A DNA stretch of 64,000 bases from Ashinkailepas kermadecensis (lineage: Eukaryota; Arthropoda; Thecostraca; Neolepadidae): assembly GCA_034440615.1 (NCBI GenBank), contig JAOTOM010004800.1, positions 401,001-465,000 on the forward strand. Direction: 5' to 3'. Positions 46,257 to 57,000 of the stretch are shown in pieces. The notes under the pieces are model-generated. The model saw nothing but the letters and a program-made list of their open reading frames with translations. It had not been told where the DNA came from and did not search any database. The first letter of the stretch is position 1. Each line of letters starts with the position of its first letter. The position numbers were made by a program, and so were the translations under genes.

Positions 46257-46680
46257 GTGTCAGTGCTATGCGCAGACATCCCCCCGCCCCCACGCGGAGT
46301 AAGCAGTCGACGTCGTGTTCAATCTCGGAACCTGAGACTGGGTCTCCCAGACGGAATCGTGTGACATGGAACTGGCGTTTTGATGCGGTCAAACGTCGCG
46401 CGACTTCTGTGACCGAAAAACAAACTAATGGATGAATAACGAAACCAGCCGGACTTCTTCTGCCGCAAGAACTCAGGCTGGAAATTGATTAAATCCAGAC
46501 TAATATTTGGTCAACCTAGTGAAAACACCACTTCTGAGACAGCGTTGTTATTTCACCTCTGAATTATAGCAGCATTTAGCTGTACAATTTGTTATTTTTG
46601 TCAGTCGGGATTTCGGGATCCCGGCCATCCCAATCCCGAGAGTCGGGACTGATACAATCCCGGTATCCCGGGATCCCGAT

Positions 46681-46699
46681 CCCGGGATCGACATCCCTA
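46681..46699 (-). repeat. hAT right terminal inverted repeat
   Basis: The exact inverted copy of the left end, preceded by a cluster of cccggga palindromes from 46605. Confidence 0.93.
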
Positions 46700-46724
46700 G
46701 TGACATGTCATAACACTTTTATGT

Positions 46725-46795
46725 CTTTGATGTCTTTATGTCTTTATGTCTTTATGTCTTTATGTCTTTATGTCTTTATGTCTTTACTTCCCCTA
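46725..46795. repeat. 9-bp microsatellite
   Basis: About seven copies of tgtctttat immediately right of the hAT target duplication. Confidence 0.92.
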
Positions 46796-46799
46796 TATT

Positions 46800-47765
46800 A
46801 GTACATTGTACATATCGAGGCATGGATTGCGGTACACTGAGTGGCAAATGATCCTGCAGGATCATTTTGATGCAAATGATTGCATAGGATCACTTTCCAA
46901 TATTAATAATATGGAACCTTTCTTATGCGCCATGGGCGCACAATGACCAAAGTAATCAACTGGGTTCTAAACCCACCAAAATCACTAAGAAAACCGTTTC
47001 TCATGCCATCATTGTGTATCACAATCGACATTTGGCTACAAGGGTCGATGCATTATGTCCATGTACACCCAAAGATAAATTAAAGTTTGGACACCGGGAA
47101 AACTGTCCAGGTAGCTCAGACGAGATGACCCTAAACGATGTCATGATGACGTAACCTAACCTGACCTGAGCGATCTGCTACCACAGCGTAATGGTAAACC
47201 GGTCTCAAACCGGTCTTATTAAAAGTGCAAACAATATGGTTGATAGGTAATATCCCAGACCGTCGTGGCATTTAAATTATCGCCTTGAAGTAATCCGCCC
47301 CGCCGCCCATGCTGAGAGCTACAGAACCAAACAAACAACCCCTATAGCCTAACAAAATCAACCTACAATACACCTGGGGCTCCCAAGTTTATCTTTCGCT
47401 TGGCCTTTCACATTTTCCGGATGCTCTAGTTCAAGATTGTACCGGAAGATCGCTGGCACCAAGGCTTCCTATCTGACAGTTCCAGGTACCAGGAAGCTTT
47501 GAAGCTGCTTCATAGGACGGATCAACCATTCGCATCGTTTGCTGCAGGTGCACCTGCATCGGGGGCGAGCTGACCTTCCGGTAATATCTGCAGTCTGCAG
47601 CGAGTGCTTAATCTATTCAGCGTTCTCGGCAGCTGAGCTCAAAGAGACCTCCTGTCCAGGATTAACTACAACATTCCATGAAGAAGTCTTTGACCCTGAC
47701 ATTTTGGCTACGTCTTTCTCAGCAGTTCCTACCTGTGGTTCGATGTCCAAATTTAGCTGGCTGTC
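46800..47765. other. Unassigned sequence
   Basis: No gene recognised. A short cctaacctgacctgagc at 47154-47170 resembles the telomere-like words elsewhere in the window. Confidence 0.35.
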
Positions 47766-47769
47766 TGTC

Positions 47770-48205
47770 TTAAGCTCTGTCGAAGATGTGAGCTCTGTTG
47801 GAGATGTTGTGGACTGTGTCGGGGATGTTGTGAGCTCTTTCCGAGATGGTTTGGGACCCCGTGGGGAAGTTTTTGGGTCTTTCGAAGTGTGAGCTCGTTG
47901 GTGTTGTGGACTGTGTCGGGGATGTTGTGAGCTCTTTCGGAGACGTTGTGAGCTCTGTCGGAGACGTTGTGAGCTCTGTCGGAGATGTTGTGAGCTCCGT
48001 CGGAGACGTTGTGAGCTCTGTCGGAGACGTTGTGAGCTCTGTCGGAGACGTTGTGAGCTCTGTCGGGGATGTTGTGAGCTCTTTCGGAGACGTTGTGAGC
48101 TCTGTCGGAGATGTTGTGAGCTCTGTCGGAGATGTTGTGAGCCCCGTCGGAGATGTTGTGAGCTCTGTCGGAGATGGTGTCGGAGCTCTGTCGGAGATGT
48201 GAGCG
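47770..48205. repeat. 21-bp minisatellite, about 18 copies
   Basis: Unit gttgtgagctctgtcggaga plus t or c. The left part (47770-47880) is interrupted by ggtttgggaccccgtgg-type sequence. The right part is regular. Frames with periods ELTTSPT and VVSSVGD are artefacts of the 7-codon unit. Confidence 0.93.
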
Positions 48206-48670
48206 GGTCGACACAAATCCGAACCATTGCAACGCCAGTCAAAGGTCGCACATAATCAGCCATTCTTCGCCTGCTTGCTAGAAGGTGACATAATACCATC
48301 GGTAGTTCTCGAAACATGACCATGATGGCCACGTCACTGGAAACATTCATCGTTTACAGTCCTTCCGGGAGTGACCAAGATATTTCTGGTGTTGCTTCTT
48401 CTTCAGCGCAATCCAGACTTGTGTAGGGAGTGGTTGCAAATGATTGTGTACCAAACTGGGACAACCAATGGAAGGTACACAAACTGACTTTATTCAAGAC
48501 ACAATGCACGACCGCATTCCCATTCTTTATGACATTTGCTTTATTAGCCTTTGAGTTTCACACGTAGAACCTTGCTACTTGATCGCGTAGGTGGAAAAAC
48601 CTGCTACTTACGGACGTAGGTGACATATCGGAAAATTCACTGCAGTTATGGTGACCGCTAACGGTATTGT
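48206..48670. other. Unassigned sequence
   Basis: No gene or repeat recognised between the 21-bp array and the small hAT-type element. Confidence 0.35.
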
Positions 48671-48678
48671 ATTAGCGT

Positions 48679-48962
48679 CAGGGGCGGATCCTGAAATTGT
48701 CATCGGAGAAAGGGGCTCCATTTCCTCGAAGGGGCGCCTTCGGCAAAAAAATATTCAGCGGGAGGAGGGGATGGGGTGTACCCGAGCATACTGCAGTGGT
48801 GTTTCTTAATTTCCAAGGTTCCCCCAAAAGTGGCGTTTTCGGCTGAAAATCAGCTGAGCGGGGAAGGAGGGTACAGTCGAGCCTTTCAGGGCTGGAGAGG
48901 CCGCACCTATCCATGGGAGGAGGGAACATGACCCAGCGCCCCCACCTCCGCATCGGCCCCTG
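48679..48962. mobile_element. Non-autonomous hAT element (MITE), 284 bp
   Basis: The left end reads caggggcggatcc and the right end, on the other strand, caggggccgatgcgg, a short imperfect terminal inverted repeat of the CAGGGGC type used by hAT elements. The flanking 8-base words attagcgt (48671-48678) and attagcat (48963-48970) match at seven of eight bases, as expected for a hAT target duplication. There is no coding capacity. The interior has repeated aaggggcgcc-like words. The ends differ from those of the complete hAT at 43720, so a different transposase would have mobilised it. Confidence 0.75.
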
Positions 48963-48970
48963 ATTAGCAT

Positions 48971-49760
48971 TGGATGTGATTTATCTTAGGGCCTTTTTGC
49001 TTCTTAACATGACCAGTTAATTTGTTTTTAACCGTCCATGCGTTATAAGTACTCCTCACAATATATCATTACAACATGTATTTCAAAAGAACCCAATCAA
49101 TTTTGTGGTGATAATCAGGGTATCAGAGGGGGGCGGGGTGCTGGAAAGAAACGCTGCGACACGTGGTAACTCCATAGGCTTTAGCGTGGCCTTAGCAAGC
49201 CTGTCGCCAACCAGCTGGCACCTGGCACAACTCGGTGACTGAACCTGACGCAATCGTTTCGATTTGCGGCGCAGATTGTTTCAAATGTTGGCTACTTGAA
49301 AGTGTTGGTTTTAGTGTGTCGGCACTGAAGCTGGACGTGTGATGTACTGGTGTACCAATGCCGTGGAAGTTTTGCTTTTTCATCTCTGAGAGTCATGAGT
49401 GTGACGGTGCAGTTCACAGGCGACCCAGGTGTAGTGCATGCCCAAAAGGTGGGTTTTGCTCAGCGGCTCAGCCAGGATTTTCTTAAGGGGGCAGACAAAA
49501 AAATGTCGAGGAACAGGAACAGAGAATGCTTTCGGCGCGCTTCACGCGCCAGTAAAATACTTCATGTCACTTCTGGAAATAAACGGCTAGACGCCCTATG
49601 ATATCGCCGAGGTAAAAGAGCCTTCCCGATGCCGCATGCTTGGCGTAATTATGTGCTTCGTCGGCGCCGCAAGCGTGTGTACCATGCCATTGCGGTGTGT
49701 GTTCTACAGGAGTGCAGCTGCAAGGCTACTGGGCTCATTAGTGGACTAGGAAGCTTATAA
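48971..49760. other. Unassigned sequence
   Basis: No gene recognised. The word cagcggctcagccagg (about 49460) resembles a hAT-type terminus without a visible partner. The right part (from about 49600) may include more of the decayed CR1-like LINE. Confidence 0.35.
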
Positions 49761-49822
49761 TACCGGAAAAGGTTTGTGGCGTTAGTATGTACTCACTGAA
49801 GCACAGGAGACCAAGGGGTGAT

Positions 49823-50265
49823 GGCATTTTTTCACTTTAAGCCCGATGTGGCATTTTGAGAAAAATGTAAAAACACGTTTCTTAGCGTAATTAAGACGAT
49901 GGGAAAATTCATTCCCGCGGAAAATGAAGCCAACAATTTTGTTTTAGTCTTGAAAACGTTTTTGGAAAAAAAATTCTTGTAATTCGTTTTCTGAAGCGCT
50001 AGCCAGGCTAGGCGAGGTATAAAAAAGAAGAAGAAAAGTATCCGTTAGGTTAGGCTAGGTTAGGTTAGTTTAGGTTAGGTTAGGTTGGGTTATGCTACGC
50101 TACGTTACGTTACGATACGCTATTGGCGCATTAGTTCGTCGCCAACTTAAGAGTACGCATTTTCCGCGACAATGAATGATACCATCGCCTTAATCACGTT
50201 CAAAAACATGCATTGACCATATATCTTCTCGAAGTGCCATATCGAATCTAAAGTGAAAATGTACC
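49823..50265. mobile_element. Foldback (long-TIR) element with 8-bp target duplication
   Basis: The element starts ggcattttttcactttaag and its other end, read on the minus strand, starts ggtacattttcactttaga. The two arms stay alignable for about 115 bases (shared words include cgatrtggca, tttttgaacgtgattaa-like and tcgcggaaaatg). The 8-base word ggggtgat flanks it on both sides (49815-49822 and 50266-50273). Its insertion in a former LINE reading frame shows that this is a true target duplication. There is no coding capacity. The interior holds a TTAGG-type tract. I cannot name the superfamily. 8-bp duplications occur in hAT, P, Merlin and some Mutator-like elements. Confidence 0.8.
50043..50112. 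repeat. TTAGG-like tract in the foldback element
   Basis: A degenerate ttaggttaggctaggttagg run drifts into tacgctacgttacg words. It matches the arthropod telomere pentamer in the opposite orientation to the tracts at 20.6 kb. Confidence 0.75.
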
Positions 50266-50545
50266 GGGGTGATAGGATTGAGATGTTTAAGATAGTAAAT
50301 GGTTAGATGATACCAATATGAATGATGCTCTTTTACTTAGGGTAGCATATAAGGGTCATCAATTCAGGTTACCATATAAGGGTCAAGCCAATGTGTATGA
50401 CAATTACATGCCAAAATGTTTTCAGTCAAATCGTGGTTGATTAATGCGATGGGCTGCCTGGTGGTGTGGTCGGAAGTCCCTGATTGAATATATTTAAGAG
50501 TAAGATGGAGAAATTCCTTAGGTCTAATAACCTTAATTTGGAATT

Positions 50546-52380
50546 CAAATTTGTGCAGCGGGGAGATGGGAATTGAGGTGGCTTGAGTGGGATTCATGAT
50601 AGTAGGTCTAGGGTCATGTTTATAGATGGGGAATCATGCTGGTAACAGGCGTGAATGGCAGTTGATTCAGTAGTACCTTCCTTTAGGGTATGTGATGCTG
50701 ATGAGACTGGCCAAGACAACACAATGGGATAAATAGCCTCTTCGGAACTCTGGATATAGTATTGATTAGAGTGTTTCATCATCTTTTTTCTCATCTTATA
50801 GGATCTTCGCCTGGTAAGCTTAACCTGGATAACTCCTGTGGTTCTTATGAGGCCTAACATTGTATTACTTTATGCTTTTAAGGAGCCATCCATGAAATGG
50901 GGTAACTGGCATCATCACCAATAACATTTGCTACTTGCACACAGCAGGGTGGCTAATGTTAAGCATAAATGGTTGGGCTATGAGCAGTGGTGGAGGACTC
51001 CTGAAAAAGTGAAGTGTTAAATACAACTTCCTTGCAGGATCCAGCTACATAAAAAGTACTCCATGGCTTAGATATGCTGCATAGGGCATAAATGAGCCTG
51101 TCCCCCCCCCACCGGTTTGCAAGGATGTATTTGTCCTGGATGTTTGTCACCAAGAACATTATTATCCCTGGGAAATTATTCGCTCCTTTATTTCCAGAAG
51201 ATGAATTGAGTTCCTTGAAAATGACTAAGCTCATTATTATTTTGTAAACGTGACAACAGCTTACTGCGAAGTACGAACATAAGCTTTTGATGTTAAAACA
51301 CGGATGAAATGTATTCCTCTCCTACTTGAAATATCCACAAATTTTCCTATCCAACTTCATGATTCCCAAGCATAACTGCGTCCGAATTCCTCCTCCATTT
51401 TTAACGGCTTCGAACAACATTTAATAATTGTTATTACTGTATTGCGTGGCAAGGAACTGCATGAAGTATGCCTCCCTTACCTTTTGAACATGCTGATTAG
51501 TTTGTGCATTTCCCCGCTGCTCTGATGGTTTCAGGCACCAGACATGCTTGGTGTAATCGCGACTTAGCAAAGCTGTTGCCTGTGCAGATTTTGGAGCATT
51601 TTGCACGTGGTTTGCTATTGGGAAAGGTAATAAATTTTAGCAGTAATCTGAACTTGTTAGGCTTTGTTCATTTCCTTGCTAATCACAACCGGTTCTTGCT
51701 CCCATGTCTATGACTGACCCATACTCATGATCACCAAGCCAGGGTATTGTGTAGCCTGTATGCTGTAGTGATCATGTCACATTGCCCTGCAGCTTCATAT
51801 ACTGGCGAATGGTGAAACATAAATGACTGGATGCCAGATTGACGAACATATAGAAAGTAGGCATTCTTGTTTGGTCAATTTTAGCATTTATTGAAGTGGC
51901 AATGCACACTCACATCTTGGCTTAAGGTATTTGCTATTAGCCGTCAATAGGTAGCAGCCTGGTATTGTCTGATATTCTGTAGGTGACAGGATTAACCCTT
52001 TCCACATCAGCTTCATCGAATTGCTGTGTTTATCCAAATTTTGTTGTTCATTGTATGCCGTTCATGCTTGTCATAAGCGCATTCTTTTAAGAGATAACCG
52101 AACTTATTTAGCCGGGCGCCAACAAAGAAATGGGCATTGGTTTTTTTTTCGTTCTGTGGGGCAGGAATATCTATAGGGCAGAAAATAATATTATTTTGAG
52201 GAAAAATATGATATGGTATTGATTTATTGCTACGTATGAACAAGCAAGCTATATTCGTGCATGCATTTGCCACTTCTTCGGAATTCAGGAAGTCCATCGT
52301 AGTATCAAACTTTGGATTCTGGATCCTTGATGCAGTTATTCACAGGGCTTGGTATTAATTATTTTCGAAATATCTTCTAC
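50546..52380. other. AT-rich unassigned sequence
   Basis: The longest stretch of apparently unique sequence in the window. No frame over about 95 codons, no tandem repeat and no RNA gene recognised. A C10 run occurs at 51104. Exons of an ordinary gene could hide here, but I see no support for any. Confidence 0.35.
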
Positions 52381-52394
52381 GGTTCGGCATCTAG

Positions 52395-52552
52395 ACCTAT
52401 CTTTTGCGAAGTGTTCCAGCAAGCATGACCCAACGTTTCCTTATTGCCAGGCGATCCTACAAGATCCAACATCCGACAATGCCGTTCTAAGTAGAAACCC
52501 GCAGGAGTTGTACTGTTTGGAATTCACTTCCTCGAGACGCTTCTAAATAGCC
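52395..52552 (+). pseudogene. Possible LINE C-terminal tail
   Basis: A plus-strand frame near its end reads VWNSLPRDASK (52510-52545), preceded by IARRSYKIQHP (about 52443-52475). The WNSLP word after a basic stretch is typical of the last residues of many LINE RT proteins. The supported segment is short, so this is tentative. Confidence 0.3.
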
Positions 52553-52889
52553 GGGGTTTGAGCTTCTCATATAGTAAGGCATTGAGTTTTCGCCCCATTT
52601 CGTTGTTTCCTTTAGCGGGTGGGTACATCTTGGTTTTTGTTTAAAGTTTTCAAGGATCTTACTCAAAATGGAGTAGAGCAGAAAGGCATCTTAGTATTTA
52701 GGATATGGGTACAAGTGTCACGTCATGATTTTTCTAGAGCATGGGGTTTTCTGTTCGCAAGATGGAGGCCCACCATCCATGGTTGAAAGCTGTACGGCTG
52801 AGTATTTCCATAGTGCATGGGGCTCACACAATTGTACTTACATTGCGTCGATGACCGCAAAGCGTGATGGACGCTGCGTTGGCACTCGC

Positions 52890-53768
52890 CTCCACCCCCT
52901 GCCATACCACGGACGCGTCTCCACCCCCTGCCATCATCTTCCACCCCCTGCCATACCACGGACGCGTCTCCACCCCCTGCCATACCACTGACGCGTCTCC
53001 ACCCCTGCCATCATCTTCCACCCCCTGCCATACCATGGACGCGTCTCCACCCCTACCATCATCTTCCACCCCTGCCATACCACGGACGGATCTCCACCCC
53101 CTGCCATCATCTTCCACCCCTGTATACCATGGACGCGTCTCCACCCCCTGCCATCATCTTCCACCTCCTGCCATACCATGGACGCGTCTCCACCCCTGCC
53201 ATCATCTTCCACCCCTGCCATACCATGGACGCGTCTCCACCCCTGCCATCATCTTCCACCCCTGCCATACCACGGACGCGTCTCCACCCCTGCCATCATC
53301 TTCCACCCCTGTCATACCATGGACGCGTCTCCACCCCTGCCATCATCTTCCACCCCTGCCATACCATGGACGCGTCTCCACCCCTGCCATCATCTTCCAC
53401 CCCCTGCCATACCATGGACGCGTCTCCACCCCTGCCATCATCTTCCACCCCCTGCCATACCACGGACGCGTCTCCACCCCCTGCCATCATCTTCCACCCC
53501 CTGCCATACCATGGACGCGTCTCCACCCCTGCCATCATCTTCCACCCCCTGCCATACCACGGACGCGTCTCCACCCCCTGCCATCATCTTCCACCCCCTG
53601 CCATACCATGGACGCGTTTCCACCCCTGCCATCATCTTCCACCCCCTGCCATACCATGGACGCGTCTCCACCCCCTGCCATCATCTTCCACCCCCTGCCA
53701 TACCATGGACGCGTCTCCACCCCCTGCCATCATCTTCCACCCCCTGCCATACCACGGACGCGTCCCCG
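52890..53768. repeat. 46-49-bp minisatellite, about 18 copies
   Basis: Units combine ccataccatggacgcgtctc and ctgccatcatcttccacc with variable C-run lengths (cccc or ccccc), so unit length drifts and frames rotate. Each unit contains an mluI-type acgcgt and, in most copies, ccatgg. Some units near 52890-53000 lack the atcatctt part. Open frames of up to 315 codons are artefacts. Confidence 0.93.
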
Positions 53769-54070
53769 GCGCAGGCAGTCGTCCGCCCCCGGAGCTGGCC
53801 TCTCCGGCTAGGAGGCGGTGACCTCCCTGATCTCCTGACTGAAGCTCGACCGTGTCCGCACCACAGACAGGCGTCTTGTCACGCGATCTGTCAGTTCACG
53901 GGGTCAGGTGGCCTATTCACTGAACGCCCCCTCGCCCTCGGCCCCCGCGGCCTCCCGGCGGCGGGTCGCGACCGGTTTGTGGCCGTGATCAGGACTGAAT
54001 GGAGTGTTCTCGCCCTCGCCGGGTGACTGCGGCCCGGATTTGTTTTCACGAGAGCTGACGCGTGCAGAGT
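53769..54070. other. GC-rich unassigned sequence
   Basis: A GC-rich flank between two arrays with no recognised domain. Confidence 0.35.
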
Positions 54071-54074
54071 AGCA

Positions 54075-54145
54075 GGCCCGCGTCCTCACAGCCGAGAGAC
54101 AGGCGTCCTCATAGCCGAGAGACAGGCGTCCTCGCAACCAGAGGT
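54075..54145. repeat. 24-bp repeat, three copies
   Basis: agccgagagacaggcgtcct with short linkers, three diverging units. Confidence 0.75.
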
Positions 54146-54214
54146 AAGCGCCCACGACTTATTTTGGGATCCAGAGTCACTTCAGTTCTAGGTGACGATG
54201 TGATGTTTGTCGTC

Positions 54215-55012
54215 TACAAGGTGAGATAGTGTGGCAGTGAGTGATGCCGCACAGGTGAAATAGTGGGACAGTGGGTGATGCTGCACAGGTGAGATAGTGT
54301 GACATGGGGTGATACTGCACAGGTGAGATGGTGTGACTGTGGGTGATTCTGCTCAGGTGAGATGGTGGGACAGTGAGTGATGCTACACAGGTGAGATAGT
54401 GTACTGTGGGTGATACCGCACAGGTGAGATAGTGTGGCAGTGGGTGATACTGCACATGTGAGATGGTGTGGCGGTGGGTGATACTGCACAGGTGAGATGG
54501 TGTGGCGGTGGGTGATACCGCACAGGTGAGATGGTAGGACAGTGGGTGATACTACACATGTGAGATGGTATGGCGGTGGGTGATACTGCCCAGGTGAGTT
54601 GGTGTGGCGGTGGGTGATACTGTACAGGTGAGATGGTGTGACGGTGGGTGATACTGCACAGGTGAGATGGTGTGGCGGTGGGTGATACTGTACAGGTGAG
54701 ATGGTGTGGCGGTGGGTGATACTGTACAGGTGAGATGGTGTGGCGGTGGCTGATACTGCACAGGTGAGATGGTGTAGTGGTGGGTGATACTGCACAGGTG
54801 AGATGGTGTGGCGGTGGGTGATACTGCACAGGTGAGATGGTGTGGCGGTGGGTGATACTGTACAGGTGAGATGGTGTGGCGGTGGGTGATACTGTACAGG
54901 TGAGATGGTGTGGCGGTGGGTGATACTGTACAGGTGAGATGGTGTGACGGTGGGTGATACTGTACAGGTGAGATGGTGTGACGGTGGGTGATACTGCACA
55001 GGTGAGATGTTC
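54215..55012. repeat. 34-bp minisatellite, about 23 copies
   Basis: Unit ggtgggtgatactgtacagg followed by tgagatggtgtgg, with gcacagg and other variants. The left units (54215-54420) are more diverged than the right ones. Minus frames with period SITHRHTISPVQYHPPPHHL are artefacts. Confidence 0.93.
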
Positions 55013-56790
55013 ACAACCATCAGGCTCATTTAATATCACAACATCTCACATCAGTTGTTGAAGAGGATCTCACACCATCAGCAGAAGGACCAAAACCCAT
55101 TGCCTCTCAGTTATCAGTTCCTGCCCCTAAGATATGGAATCCCATAATAGGTACCTACTTAACCACAGTCTGCATGCCTAGGTATGCAGAGAAAATACAG
55201 GCAGTGAAATGCTAGTTAACCTATTACCAACTTAAAATTGTGAGCATTGCAGCAGATAACCAGAGCCCAGTTGCCAGAGCAACTCACATAATTTGAATTC
55301 TTTAAAATCATGCATTACCTACCTTGATGGAATGTTCATTGATGGAATAGCATTCCCATGTAGGAACAGCTTGGCCTTGAAGCCCATGACCGCTTCAGGA
55401 GGCCTGGTGGGTCATGTCGCCTTCCTCAAAATGGTTGGAGCAGATGCAAGCAGTTTTGATACTCATCTAATTAAGTACTCACTGACCGGTGTACCCACTC
55501 CGCTCTGTGCATCTTTCGGAAAGTTAAAATGCGAAATGCCAGGCTTGTTCATAAAATATCAACTGCACGTAGCCACAGAGCAGAGATTCCTTCTTCCTGA
55601 TTAGCTAAAATCTGGAAAGCATATAATATATCGCACGACATATGCAACTGCACTTCCGGATATATGTTGTAACGTCCGTACCAACGCTTTCAAAGGCCAC
55701 TTAGGGGCTTTTAATTCTGTTGCAGCATATTCGCAGGAAATGTCTAATAGATGACGTCACAAAAGCTAGTGGCCCTATGGCCTCTGAAGGGACGGTACCG
55801 CCTGCATTTGCCCATCTGGTCACTCATTGTCACTGAACTTATTAATTTGAAAATAGTATGTGCTGTCTTACCCATATGACCATCTGTTACCGATCTGTTG
55901 CTGCATACCCATCTGTTGCCCACTTGCCACCACCAGAGCTGTCGGAAGACTCCTTCACTTTTGTAGGCCAGCATTTATAGTTTGTTTGCAGACAAGTAAT
56001 GCACAATTACACAGGTGTACAATACCAGGTCAGGTCATGGTAGGTTATGCCACCTGGCTTTTGCTAACCTGCCTTTTATTTGAATTCATCCATATTTCCC
56101 AGTGTGGAAAAACTACATTTGCCGTGCTGGATGGGTAGTTTGATGAGTTCATCGTCCTGAATTTTGCTTGCAGTGGGGAATGCACCAAAAGCAAATGAAC
56201 CTGACATACTACGTTTAAGTTTCTTCCATAAGAACTTCAGCATACAGAAAACACGAAATTATTTCTGGCAGGATTTCTAATCCATCTTGGCAGTCAGGTG
56301 TCACTTAAGTTGCCTACCAGACCCCTGGTAAGTTGCATCATGTCTAAACCAATGTCTTACTTTTATTTCTTCCAGCGGCCTGACGAATTGTGACCCTGTG
56401 GCTTTGCCCATGTTGGTAGGTAAGTAGGTAGGTACTGCTTATGGGCAGACCCACATAGTGAGATTTTTGCTGAAGCCATAAAACACTTGCGTTAAAGTGC
56501 TCTTCGCAGCAATATCTAGCGTTGTCGAATATGGGATAGTCGCGGTGGCGGTATTCCATTATATTTTACTCTGGTGCATATCATAAGACACGGCAACACA
56601 CTCAAACTTCTTCCCTGGAGTCGGTGTATAGCCATGATGCACTATCGGCTATGACGCCTTGCAAAAGTTCCTATTTGATCTTCCTCTATTTGTGGACAAA
56701 ATATTTGCAAACTACAGTCTAATATTTGTGATAACTCACCTAACAGGAAGCGTGAACTGCGCGCCGCATTAGCAGCAAGAAACAGCACCA
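55013..56790. other. Unassigned sequence with a possible LINE tail
   Basis: At 55085-55215 a plus frame reads SQLSVPAPKIWNPI, loosely like a LINE C-terminus (APKxWN). The remainder has no recognisable gene. A minus frame at 56344-56559 with YCCEEHFN slightly resembles a THAP-type finger end but lacks the rest of that domain. Confidence 0.3.
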
Positions 56791-56804
56791 AGCAACAACA
56801 ACAA

Positions 56805-56993
56805 GCGGCCGCTGTCCGGTACGTTACGTCACACCAATCAGCGGCGGCTGTCCGGTACGTGACGTCACACCAATCAGCGGCCGCTGTCCGGAACGTGACG
56901 TCACACCAATCAGCGGTCGCTGTCCGGTACGTGACGTCACACCAATCAGCGGCCGCTGTCCGGTACGTGACGTCACATCAATCAGCGGCCGGC
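56805..56993. promoter_or_regulatory. Tandem CRE + CCAAT units, 36 bp x5
   Basis: Five 36-bp units, core gtacgtgacgtcacaccaat followed by cagcggccgctgtccg. Each full unit contains the perfect palindrome gtgacgtcac (a CRE, the ATF/CREB site) and, two bases later, ccaatcag (a strong NF-Y-type CCAAT box). TGACGTCA occurs at 56860, 56896, 56932 and 56968, and CCAAT at 56834, 56870, 56906 and 56942. The first unit has ttacgtca and the last has tcaat. The unit also has a gcggccgc palindrome. These are established binding sequences. A promoter or enhancer role here is inference. No downstream gene is visible. Confidence 0.6.
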
Positions 56994-57000
56994 CCCTGGT

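Larger units (their letters stand above)
43720..46699 (-). mobile_element. Complete hAT DNA transposon
   Basis: Both ends carry the same 19-base inverted repeat, tagggatgtcgatcccggg (43720-43738, and its complement ending at 46699). Flanking it are 8-base target duplications, atgacatg (43712-43719) and gtgacatg (46700-46707), with one mismatch. Inside each end are several copies of cccgggat, gggatttcggga and related words in both orientations, the kind of subterminal sites hAT transposases bind. The 2980-bp element contains one minus-strand transposase frame. Intact ends, an 8-bp duplication and an uninterrupted frame suggest recent arrival. Confidence 0.93.
49765..50545 (+). pseudogene. CR1-like LINE 3' relic, interrupted by a foldback element
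   Basis: Left of the foldback element the plus strand reads EKVCGVSMYSLKHRRPRGD (49766-49822). Right of it the same protein resumes with GDRIEMFKIVNG (50269-50305) and continues over frameshifts as VAYKGHQFRLPYKGQANVYD and MPKCFQSNR, then LPGGVVGS and IFKSKMEKFLRSNNLNLEF (to about 50545). The LINE at 58539-61088 has FSLRYRRLRGDLIEVFKFVH, IRGHQFKIKV and NRVVEHWNQLPG in the same order. The relic is therefore the C-terminal RT tail of a CR1-group LINE, on the opposite strand from the 58-kb copy and much older. Confidence 0.7.

Noticed and set aside
52864..54026. Long proline-rich plus frames of up to 315 codons
   Set aside because: Frames rotate with the C-run length of the minisatellite and no domain is present.
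56344..56559. THAP-like zinc finger (YCCEEHFN)
   Set aside because: Only one short word resembles the domain. The C-x-C start and the AVPTIF-type end are absent.
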